From NCBI RefSeq assembly GCF_016406105.1, contig NZ_CP066308.1, positions 3,273,501 to 3,337,500 on the forward strand: a stretch of DNA of 64,000 nt, given 5' to 3'. The DNA comes from Brevibacillus composti. GTDB lineage: Bacteria > Bacillota > Bacilli > Brevibacillales > Brevibacillaceae. The notes under the pieces are model-generated. The model was not told where the DNA came from. It did not search any database and saw nothing but the letters and a program-made list of their open reading frames with translations. Both the position numbers and the translations under genes were made by a program. Of the stretch, positions 15,491 through 23,625 are shown one piece after another; position 1 is the first letter of the stretch, and every line of letters begins with the position of its first letter.

Positions 15491-17419
15491 TTACTCGTTG
15501 CTGATCACAACCGAGTTGGAATACGGGTCCCAGCCTACCTTTGCGCCCAGCGCTTCGCTCACAAAGCGGATCGGCACCATCGTCGTATCGCCGTTAAAGA
15601 GCTGTGCCGGCACGTCGAGATTGATCTTCTTTCCGTTTTTGTACGCGACCTTGGAGCCGATCGTCAATTGGATGATGTTGTCGTCTTTCGTAGCCGTGAC
15701 GGTCTGGGTCGCTTCATCCCACTCTACCTTTGCCCCGAGGGCTTCAAAGATTGCACGCAAGGGAACGAGCGTACGGCCGTCGATTTCGACCGGCGCTTTG
15801 GGGAATGCCTGCAGCTCGCCGTCGATGAAAATGACAATGTCCTTGGTCTGGTTCACCGTGAGGAACGTCGGCAGGGAGACAGCCCAATCGCCGCTTACCG
15901 GATCGACCACCTCGATGACGACCGAGTAGCCCCCCGTCGGCAGATTCAGTTCCTTCCACGAGAAGAACGGATTTTGCGGGTCCAGGGAGACGCGCTTCAG
16001 CGACTTGCCGAATTCATCGTAGACCACGACATACCACTCGTACTGGCTGTACGCCGCTTTCCAATTCACTGTAATGCTGATGGATCCGTCGCTCTTCACC
16101 TGAATGCTGCCGGGAAACGATGCGCCGCTGGGGATGGGGAACACCGCCGTCGAGCTGCTTTTTGCCTTGACGGTCCAGGAAATTGCGGAAGAATACGTCC
16201 GCTTGCCGCCGTTTACCATTTCCAGCACCAGTGAATATTCGCCCTCCGGCAGGGAGAGGCCTCTGCTGGAAATTGTCGGGTTTTTCAGGTTGATCGGAAT
16301 GCGTTTGACCACTTTGCCTTCCGCATTCTTGATGACGAGCGTAAATCTCGCCTTTGCATAGGCGGAGGTGATCTCCAGTCGAATGGAAATCATGCCGTCT
16401 TCGGACACCAGAATTTGGCCGGGGAAGGTCCCGTTTACTACGCCGCCGCTCCCCGGGATACCGCCGCCGATGCCTCCAGTGCCTAAGCCCGTACCAGTGC
16501 CTCCACCGAGGCCACCTGCACCTGCGCCAGCCCCGGCGCCTCCGCCGATACCGCCTGCACCTGCACCTCCGCCGATACCGCCCGTGCCAGTGCCTGCCCC
16601 CCAGGCCGTGTCTGTCTCAGAAATAACGAGCACGGCCGTTTCGGAGCGAAGCACGTCTCGCCCGTCGATTACTTCCAGATAGATCGTATATTCGCCGGGA
16701 GAGAGATGGAGACTGCCCAGCGCCAATTTTGGATTTTGGGGATTGATGGTGATGCGCTCTACGATTTCATCGTCCTCACCCATGATGACCAAGACCCATT
16801 CGGCTCTGGCCGACACGGCGTTTTTCTTGATCGTAATCTGGATGGTGCCGTCCTTGCCTACCTTCAGCTCGCCGGGGAATGCCCTCTCCTCCCGGGTATC
16901 CGGCACATCGAACGTCCATTCCTTGGAATATTGCACCTTGGTCCGATCAAGCATAATGACTGCGGTGTTGCTCGCTCGGACGACCGCGATGTAGGTGCCC
17001 GGCGGCAGATCCAGCGCGTCGGCCGAAATCGTAAACTGGAGGGTTTTCACCTCGATGTACATGCTTTGCCCCGAAGGATGCAAAATCTTCTCCTGGCCGT
17101 TCTTTGCTCTGGTCGTGACCCCAGCGTCCAGTTTCCCTTTGCCGCCCTTCCAGATGGCGATTTCGCCGCGCTGTTCTCCGTCCTCATCGCTCAGCAGGAG
17201 GGAGACATTCGATTCAAAACGGGAGTCGACCACCACGGAACCGGATAGATTGCCGTTTTTCTCGACGACCAACTCCTGCAGCACAGGGGGATACGCGTAG
17301 GTGGAAACCAGTGTCGCCGTATCGTACTGGGCATGCGTATAAGAGGGAAATACGCCCGCCGCGAGGACCAGCGAAAGGGAAGTGAGGACGATCGTACTTT
17401 TGGTAAAGCGCTTTTTCAT
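15491..17419 (-). CDS. Secreted protein with three sandwich repeats, Gly-rich hinge and copper-amine-oxidase-N-like stalk domain
   Basis: A 642-residue protein with signal peptide (residues 1-30, cleavage after THA). Three related ~85-residue units begin with FPG at residues 181, 332 and 435 (FPGELKVGKDG, FPGQILVSEDG, FPGSIQVKSDG) and end in a PGEY or PTGGY strand. Between the first and second lies a Gly/Ala/Thr-rich hinge (residues 274-330). The C-terminus (528-641) holds two halves of the copper amine oxidase N-terminal-like domain (TLVPLRAIFEALGAKVEWD, TMVPIRFVSEALGAKVGWD), common in Paenibacillaceae surface proteins. No SLH or sortase signal is seen. The ATG at 17419 follows AAAAGGAG. An IS256 copy begins 48 bases upstream and probably replaces its promoter. 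Confidence 0.85.
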   Translation of the reverse strand: MKKRFTKSTIVLTSLSLVLAAGVFPSYTHAQYDTATLVSTYAYPPVLQELVVEKNGNLSGSVVVDSRFESNVSLLLSDEDGEQRGEIAIWKGGKGKLDAGVTTRAKNGQEKILHPSGQSMYIEVKTLQFTISADALDLPPGTYIAVVRASNTAVIMLDRTKVQYSKEWTFDVPDTREERAFPGELKVGKDGTIQITIKKNAVSARAEWVLVIMGEDDEIVERITINPQNPKLALGSLHLSPGEYTIYLEVIDGRDVLRSETAVLVISETDTAWGAGTGTGGIGGGAGAGGIGGGAGAGAGAGGLGGGTGTGLGTGGIGGGIPGSGGVVNGTFPGQILVSEDGMISIRLEITSAYAKARFTLVIKNAEGKVVKRIPINLKNPTISSRGLSLPEGEYSLVLEMVNGGKRTYSSAISWTVKAKSSSTAVFPIPSGASFPGSIQVKSDGSISITVNWKAAYSQYEWYVVVYDEFGKSLKRVSLDPQNPFFSWKELNLPTGGYSVVIEVVDPVSGDWAVSLPTFLTVNQTKDIVIFIDGELQAFPKAPVEIDGRTLVPLRAIFEALGAKVEWDEATQTVTATKDDNIIQLTIGSKVAYKNGKKINLDVPAQLFNGDTTMVPIRFVSEALGAKVGWDPYSNSVVISNE

Positions 17420-17466
17420 GCTGTCAGACTCCTTTTCGATCAAGTCCATATTTGTGTGTAAAATTG

Positions 17467-18942
17467 CCCTCGGTTAGAATGCCCCCTTCCGTCCCCCGAA
17501 GGGGGAGACGCAGGGAGCACACCCCCTGCACCCCGTCACTCGCCGTATGGCAGGCCCAGCAAGGGATTGCTGGGTTTTTCAAAAGTGTGTTTCATTCAGC
17601 CTGTCAAGGCTAAAAATGGAACGCTTCGCGGCCTTGACAGGCTTAGATGCGGTGTTTATTAGCCGATGCGAGTGACTTTGGTATGGGAGGAGATTGGGGA
17701 TTGTCCTTGACGCCATTCAAGATATTCTGTCATGTCCAAATACTTTTTGCCGCTAGCCCATTTCTCGTCCGTTTCCATGAGCAAGGCCCCTATCAAGCGG
17801 ATGGCAGACTCTCGATTCGGAAAAATCCGAATCACGCGTTCACGGCGGCGGATTTCCTCATTCAACCGCTCCATCGGATTGGTGGTGCGAAGACGCTTGC
17901 GGTACTTTTCCGGTAATGCCAAGACGGCTGTGACATCTTCGAAGCCTGCTTCCAGGACAGCCATGGCCTTCGGCGCTTTCGTTTCATACTCCTCCAGTAC
18001 CTTCTCTAACAGCATCCGTGCCGTCTTTGCATCCGGTGCCTCCAGAATGGGGCGAATCCGGCTATGAATCTCGTCCTGCAAGGATTTGGGTGTGGCGTCA
18101 AGAATGTTGCGCATGAAGTGCGTCTGGCATCGCTGCCAGGTCACCCCTTGGAAGTTCCTGCGGATGGCTCGAACCAACCCTCCATGGTCATCCGACACAA
18201 TCAGATCGACGCCTTTAAGCCCACGGCTTTTCAGCCAGCCAAAAAATTCGCTCCAGCTGGCCTCCGACTCGCTGTCGCCGAGCATAACGCCCAATACCTC
18301 CCGGTATCCATCGGCATTGACACCGATCCCGATGAGAGCGCCCCGTGACCGCACCCGCCCTTCTTCGCGTACTTTCAGGTACAGGGCATCGACGATGACA
18401 AAGGGGAACGAAGAATCGTGTAGCGGACGGTTGTTCCAGGCGTTCACGATAGGATCCAACCGTTTGCACAGATCGGACACGGTCGATTTGGAAAACTCCG
18501 TACCGCACAATTCTTCTGTGATCTGGGCCACCTTACGGGTAGACACACCGTTGACGACCATCTCCATGAGAGCCAGCACCAGTGCCTGTTCGCTGCGTTG
18601 ATAACGGGCGAACAACTCGGTGGAGAACTTCCCGCCGCGAATGCGAGGGACACGAAGCGTGATCGTACCGACACGTGTAGTCAATTGGTGTGGGTATGTA
18701 CCATTTCGATATGCTTGACGCTCATCTGTCCGTTCGTAGGGTTCCGCCCCCAACTGTTCGGTCGCCTGTGCCTGCAAGACTTGGTTCAATACGGATTCCA
18801 ACAACTTGGCCACTCCCGAATCCTGTGAATTGCCGAGAAAAAGCTGATGCAAAAGTTGCGAATCTACGGTAATCTGGTATTGAGCCATTTCAAATTCCCT
18901 CTCCTTCGAATGTTGTCTAGTCAACTTCATTCTAACCGAGGG
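17467..18942 (-). mobile_element. IS256-family insertion sequence
   Basis: The transposase gene is bordered by identical 15-bp inverted repeats: CCCTCGGTTAGAATG at 17467-17481 and its complement at 18928-18942. The outer tips may extend a few bases; no clear target duplication was found. Between the left repeat and the transposase stop there are two hairpins, at 17557-17579 and 17619-17641. Confidence 0.8.
17659..18888 (-). CDS. IS256-family (mutator-type) transposase
   Basis: The 409-residue product has the mutator DDE fold: VDALYLKVREEGRVRSRGALIGIG (first Asp), DLIVSDDHGGLVRAI (second Asp) and the Glu in NPMERLNEEIRRR near the end. WQRCQTHFMRNILD is the family signature C-x2-H. GAGAGGGAA precedes the ATG at 18888 by a few bases. 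Length and all catalytic residues are intact, so the element may be active. Confidence 0.95.
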   Translation of the reverse strand: MAQYQITVDSQLLHQLFLGNSQDSGVAKLLESVLNQVLQAQATEQLGAEPYERTDERQAYRNGTYPHQLTTRVGTITLRVPRIRGGKFSTELFARYQRSEQALVLALMEMVVNGVSTRKVAQITEELCGTEFSKSTVSDLCKRLDPIVNAWNNRPLHDSSFPFVIVDALYLKVREEGRVRSRGALIGIGVNADGYREVLGVMLGDSESEASWSEFFGWLKSRGLKGVDLIVSDDHGGLVRAIRRNFQGVTWQRCQTHFMRNILDATPKSLQDEIHSRIRPILEAPDAKTARMLLEKVLEEYETKAPKAMAVLEAGFEDVTAVLALPEKYRKRLRTTNPMERLNEEIRRRERVIRIFPNRESAIRLIGALLMETDEKWASGKKYLDMTEYLEWRQGQSPISSHTKVTRIG

Positions 18943-19306
18943 GGATTGAAAATGGCTCCCTTATTTTTAGAGAGATGCTGTTTTTACACAATTATACGGA
19001 CTCAACTCTCCTTTTCTCGGATAAAAAGATATCGATAATGTCTTGTCTCGGGCTTGGGAAATCTTTTTCCTGCCCCACTCTTTCTTTATCGGTTGGATCC
19101 AATACTGTTTTTAGGTATTTCCACCTAATCTTTTAGTCCCTCTTTAAAAAGCAATGGCCTCGCCAAGTTGTTGGCGAAGCCTTCGCTGAGCTGTTTTTTG
19201 CGGCGAGGATTGTCCGGTTTTTTTGATAAGTAGGGAGGGCTGAGATTTTTGCTTCCAGCATTTGAGTTCATTCGGCACTGGGTAGCCCCCACCACAATAG
19301 AACCGA
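18943..19306. other. Gene-free stretch right of the IS256 element
   Basis: AT-rich sequence with no supported frame. It holds the terminator for the immunity gene (19146-19181); nothing else was recognised. Confidence 0.5.
19146..19181 (-). terminator. Terminator downstream of the immunity gene
   Basis: On the minus strand GGCTTCGCCAA/TTGGCGAGGCC forms an 11-bp stem (one G-T pair) around CAAC, followed by ATTGCTTTTT. It lies 126 bases after the stop. Confidence 0.6.
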
Positions 19307-19957
19307 CTATTTGATTAATTCCATTAATTTTTGATAAACTTCTTCTGCATCACATTTGTTTTTAGAATTTTGTAGAAGATTTTCCAAGAAGTCTTCGATG
19401 AAATTTTTGATAGTGGATTCAAAGATGCCTAGTGGTACATATTCAATTCCAATTGGATTAATGAATGAAATTCCTTCCGAAGAGTAAGTTAATTCATTAT
19501 TCCAAGCAATCTCTATTTTATCGTTAACCCTTCTGAAAAATACATCAGGCAAAAAAGAACCTGCTCTATTTGAAAACCAAGAGTGTTTAAACTCCCATTC
19601 TTGCTTTGTATCGAACCAAGCATCAAATTCATCATCGTCGTCTGATTCAAACAACAGACAATTATCCAAAAGTTCAAGTGAGTGTTGTCCTTCAACAGGG
19701 AGGGGGAATGGTTCTTCACTCAAAATGGACTTTAGATTTTCGCTAAACCATTCGACAATGTGTATCAAATTCCATTGATAGGTAGTTTCGTTATCCACTC
19801 TTTTATATCGACAGACATCCATCCCACGTACAAATAATTCAAACTTCCCCCATGTTTCACCAGTCAAACTGATTTCATTAAAAGGGTTATCTTCAAACTC
19901 ATATTGAATAGCAAATGTGTTCTTATCTCCAAAAGTCCTCAGAAAGAAGCACCTCAC
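19307..19957 (-). CDS. Probable immunity protein of a polymorphic toxin
   Basis: A 216-residue acidic protein without signal peptide or membrane segment, much richer in AT than the flanking DNA. It includes a run of Asp/Glu (LFESDDDDEFDAWFD, around residues 103-117). The GTG start at 19957 overlaps the stop of the toxin gene (GTGA), which argues for coupled synthesis. No family is recognised. The role as immunity protein is inferred from position directly after a toxin-like C-terminal domain, from size, acidity and composition. Confidence 0.6.
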   Translation of the reverse strand: MRCFFLRTFGDKNTFAIQYEFEDNPFNEISLTGETWGKFELFVRGMDVCRYKRVDNETTYQWNLIHIVEWFSENLKSILSEEPFPLPVEGQHSLELLDNCLLFESDDDDEFDAWFDTKQEWEFKHSWFSNRAGSFLPDVFFRRVNDKIEIAWNNELTYSSEGISFINPIGIEYVPLGIFESTIKNFIEDFLENLLQNSKNKCDAEEVYQKLMELIK

Positions 19958-21430
19958 TTGTTTTTTAATAGTTTATTGTACTCCACCTTCGTAATCTTAC
20001 CATCTTTAAGCAACTGTCTTAAAACATCAGCAGGAACTTCTTTAGCAGGATTCGTAACTTCGTATGGATGCCATCCTGTTTCTCCATCTGGTTGAAATTT
20101 AATAAGTTTACCCTCATAAATGTTGTAAAGTTGCTTGTTCTTTGATGAAGAGTAAGCTGTATCCAATAATTTTTGCCCTGTTTCAGCGTCCGAAATTGGA
20201 TTTGGACTCCCCCATCCACTTTTAGGGTCATGTTTAGGGCTAGGCTCATATGTTCTCTTGGGAATATCACCCGTCCCCTCAGCCCCCTGCACTAAACCGC
20301 TCTTACCTCCATTCGGCTCAGACGTTTGCGTAACCTTCCCCGTCGCTTTGCCCATACGTTTGATTGAGCCCGCCACTGCCAGAGGAAATACAGCCCCCAT
20401 ATCGGGCAAATCTCCTCCGTCTTGCGCCGCTTTCACAGCAACATGTAAATAAGCATTCTCAATTGCTTCTTTCCGCAGTTCTTCCGGGACAAACGCAATC
20501 ACCTTTGCCGCATCCTCAATATCCATGCGGTTTTCGTCTGCCCATGCCGCCACTTTTCCGCCCCAATATTCGACGCGCTCGCCATGCTCGTATGTGGGGT
20601 AGATGAACTCCTCATAGAGAGCCGGATTTTTCTCCCGATACTGTCCAATGAAACCCCAGGCAATCGCACCGTCCGCTTCCCGCAAGATCCCCTGCTCATC
20701 CCGGTACATGCCCCGGTGCTCATCTCCGTACCTGGCCTTTCGATACGATACGGGATCCTCCATCTTGCCCAGCAAATGATACGGCTCTCTTTTCTTCGTG
20801 GCCGCCATCGCCCGGCCCGGACGGACGACTGCTTGCACTGCCGAACTGATCTTGCTTCCAGCCGCCCGTGAAAAACTCATCAGACTGCCGCCTGCTCGGC
20901 TTGCCAGTAAAGTGGCATTCTTTCCGGCTTGGCGGAGGAGGTTCGTCATTTCCCGTGGGGACTTGCTGTTTCTCACGGCGTGGCCGGTCCCCGATGCGGC
21001 ACTGCCCGCGCCTCGGGCTGCTCCTCCCGATGGGGCCAGCCCTGCTCTCGTTCCTATCCTGGCAACAGCGCTCCGCCATGCGTCTTTGGCCCGCGTGGCC
21101 GCTCCCGCAAGTCCGCCTCGCGAGGCACTGCCCGCTCGGCCGGCCGCTGTCGTCGCAGGGGCCGCTTTTGTCCCCGGATGGCCCCGCACTGCCGGATCCG
21201 CCCGGCACCTTCCCGTCCCAGCCGGCCGCCGCATACCGCGAATACAGCACCTGGAAGTTTTGAATTTCGTGGGGGGCGACGCCTGCCCCGCCGCCGCCTC
21301 CCCTGATATGATCGCGCTCATCTGCACGCAGCATGTTCGGATTTGGCTTATCCGCGGCAATCGCAGCGAAAGGCCCCACTATCCATACAACCAGCATGAT
21401 CAGCACATGCTGCTTTCGACGAATGACCAT
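19954..21430 (-). pseudogene. Secreted polymorphic toxin, frameshifted near its N-terminus
   Basis: The first part (ATG 21430, GGGGAGGAGA just ahead) encodes a signal peptide (MVIRRKQHVLIMLVVWIVG...AAIA) and a Gly-rich stretch up to QNFQVLYSRYAAAGWDGK. The frame that continues to the stop at 19954 is a different one, entered somewhere in 21160-21200 (GC-rich, with a GGGG run). It encodes an Ala-rich linker, a conserved middle region (EPYHLLGKMEDP, VKAAQDGGDLPDMGAVFPLAVAG) and a C-terminal domain of about 100 residues (YNIYEGKLIKFQPDGETGWHPYE, LLKDGKITKVEYNKLL). The C-terminal domain is AT-rich, as in exchanged toxin tips. Its activity is not recognised. The frameshift leaves the signal peptide out of frame. 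Confidence 0.6.
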
Positions 21431-21752
21431 GGGTCTCCTCCCCTGCCCGTCTTTCACCGATAAAAGCCTCTCTTCCATATGGTAGTATTTGGATATTGGT
21501 GGCGCATCCTGCCAAAGTATGAAAAGCGATAGGCATTTCGGGATGAATACTCCAGGCGGACATACGATGCCAGGAGGACTTTTTGCACCCTTCGCATTCT
21601 TTAGAAAGAAGAAAGGGGCTGTCCAGAAAGTCAGCATAAACTGACTTCTGGGCGCCCCGTTTTTGTTGAATGTAAAAAATAAGCACAAAAAAACCGTCTT
21701 TTCTTGTAAAATGGAAGTTACCACACTACCAATTCAAGAAAGGACGATTTTC
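21431..21752. other. Gap between the toxin start and the IS1182 transposase
   Basis: Holds the toxin leader (21431-21614) and the left end of the IS1182 element. No further gene is supported. Any promoter or partner gene of the toxin would have been upstream of the IS insertion point. Confidence 0.5.
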
Positions 21753-23527
21753 TTGCGTAATCGGACGACTACTAATCATGATTATACCATGCAACTGGCT
21801 CTTCCTCTACAGGATGTGGAAGAAAAAATGATGCCCACGCGACATCTTGCCCCTACCTTCAAACCGTACGATAACAAGCAGGCTCAGATGATTCTGGATT
21901 TGGAGATGTATGTTCCCACCCATCATGTGGCTCGTGTCATTGATGAAATGATCGAAGCCATTCCGGATCAGCAGTTGTTTGCTCATTACACGGGCGGAGG
22001 CCGCAGTTCCTACCATCCCAAAATGATGCTTAAGGTGATCCTTTACGGCTACTCACAAAAGGTTTATTCCTGCCGCGGTATTGAAAAGCTGTTGCGTGAG
22101 AACCTCCCGGCCATGTGGCTGGCGGCGATGCAGCAGCCTGACTTCCGTACCTTGAACGATTTTCGCGGCGTGCGCATGAAAGCGTTCATGGACGAACTGT
22201 TTGAAACGATGATCCGCAAGCTCATCGCGGACAACTACATTTCGATGGAGCAGTACTTTTTGGATGGCACAAAGATTGAAGCCGATGCGAACAAGTACTC
22301 TTTTGTGTGGAAAAAATCCACGCTTCGCTTCGAGGAAAAGCTCAAGGAAAAGGTGCAGGCCACCCTTGCGCATATTCATACGCTCACGCAGCAAGAAGCT
22401 GGCGAATATGCAGCGGCAGACCCGGAAGAGCTCCCTGCCAAGCTCGAAGAAGCAGCGGCCGTGCTGGAGGAAAGAGTCGAAGGCTTAACCGAACAGCTCA
22501 CGCAGACCAGCGGCAGCGAAGAGCGGAAAGCCTTGCGCAAAGCGCGCAGTGCCTTGAAGAGGCCGCTGAAACAGATTCGGAAGGATTTCCTTCCTCGCTT
22601 CGCCAAGTATGAGCAGCAGAAAGCCTGCTTTGGCGATCGCAACAGCTACTCGAAAACCGATCCGGACGCCACGTTTATGCGCATGAAGGAAGATCACATG
22701 AAAAATGGCCAACTGAAGCCAGGCTACAATGTGCAAATGGCCACGGAAAACCAGTTTGTTTTGTTCTACAGCATCCATCAGCGTCCTACGGATACACGAT
22801 GCTTTATTCCGCATATGGAGCGATTGGCGGCGTCTTCGTTGCCGATGCCCAAAACCGTGATTGCCGACGCTGGCTATGGCAGCGAGGAAAACTACTTGTA
22901 TGCGATGGGCGAAGAAAAACAGCCGCGATTTGAGTTTCTCATACCCTACGGCAACTATTTGAAGGAGAAAACCCGACGATACCAGAAGGACATCCGGCAC
23001 GCTTCCAACTGGACGTATGAAGAGCAGGATGATCGCTTTGTTTGCCCGAATGGTCGATACGTTCGCTTTAAGAAATACCAGACGAAAAAAAACGCTTCTG
23101 GCCTGGAGCAAAGCTTCAAGATCTATGAATGTGAGGATTGTAGCGATTGCCCGCTCAAGCTCTCGTGCACCAAAGCAAAAGGGAATCGCCAGGTACACTG
23201 GAACACGATATGGGAAGAGTTAAAGGCAAAGGCCAAAAGAGCCCTTGAGGATGACGAGAAGTCCGCGATCTATGCTCGGCGTAAAGTGGAGGTAGAAAGC
23301 GTGTTCGGTCACCTCAAGGGCAACCGGTCGTTCCGACGGTTCTCCTTACGGGGGCTGGACAAGGTTCACGTCGAGTTTGGGATTGTGGCATTGGCCCACA
23401 ATCTATTGAAAGTGGCAGGCATCCGCCTCGCTACTTTCCTGCAAAAGCAGCCGCACAAAAAAGTTGGACGGAAAACATTACGTTTTTCCGCCCAACTTTT
23501 TATTTTGGGGACTTATTGGACAGCCCC
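21615..23527 (+). mobile_element. IS1182-family insertion sequence
   Basis: The left end begins GGGGCTGTCCAGAAAGTC at 21615 and the right end is its imperfect complement GACTTATTGGACAGCCCC (23510-23527). One transposase gene lies between. A strong hairpin (about 23457-23502, AAAAGTTGG...CCAACTTTT) sits before the right end. Confidence 0.85.
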
Positions 23528-23540
23528 CTTTTGGTGTTAG
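21753..23540 (+). CDS. IS1182-family transposase
   Basis: The 595-residue DDE transposase has the DUF772-type N-terminus (YDNKQAQMILDLEMYVP, GGGRSSYHPKMMLKVILYGY), first catalytic Asp in FLDGTKIEADANKYSF, a coiled-coil insert (residues about 190-270), AGYGSEENYLY and the Cys-rich KIYECEDCSDCPLKLSC. The TTG at 21753 is chosen for AAAGGA eight bases ahead. The frame runs through the terminator-like hairpin and ends at 23540, 13 bases outside the right repeat, so the last residues come from flanking DNA and the native stop may have been lost. Confidence 0.9.
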   Translation: MRNRTTTNHDYTMQLALPLQDVEEKMMPTRHLAPTFKPYDNKQAQMILDLEMYVPTHHVARVIDEMIEAIPDQQLFAHYTGGGRSSYHPKMMLKVILYGYSQKVYSCRGIEKLLRENLPAMWLAAMQQPDFRTLNDFRGVRMKAFMDELFETMIRKLIADNYISMEQYFLDGTKIEADANKYSFVWKKSTLRFEEKLKEKVQATLAHIHTLTQQEAGEYAAADPEELPAKLEEAAAVLEERVEGLTEQLTQTSGSEERKALRKARSALKRPLKQIRKDFLPRFAKYEQQKACFGDRNSYSKTDPDATFMRMKEDHMKNGQLKPGYNVQMATENQFVLFYSIHQRPTDTRCFIPHMERLAASSLPMPKTVIADAGYGSEENYLYAMGEEKQPRFEFLIPYGNYLKEKTRRYQKDIRHASNWTYEEQDDRFVCPNGRYVRFKKYQTKKNASGLEQSFKIYECEDCSDCPLKLSCTKAKGNRQVHWNTIWEELKAKAKRALEDDEKSAIYARRKVEVESVFGHLKGNRSFRRFSLRGLDKVHVEFGIVALAHNLLKVAGIRLATFLQKQPHKKVGRKTLRFSAQLFILGTYWTAPFWC

Positions 23541-23625
23541 GATTGTTGCCTTCGGAGACTTTCCGCTACGAACCGGGCGAAATCCTCAGCTGGGCTTCGG
23601 GAAGGTGAGTTCCTGGCAAACATCC

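Noticed and set aside
15293..16234. A 313-codon plus-strand open frame left of the stalk-domain protein
   Set aside because: Mostly antisense to the stalk-domain gene; no motif and no ribosome binding site.
16447..16610. A CRISPR-like or minisatellite array
   Set aside because: The repetition is the coding sequence of the Gly-rich hinge, with no regular spacers and no cas genes.
17440..18960. A target duplication around the IS256 copy
   Set aside because: The bases outside the two 15-bp repeats do not match over 8-9 positions.
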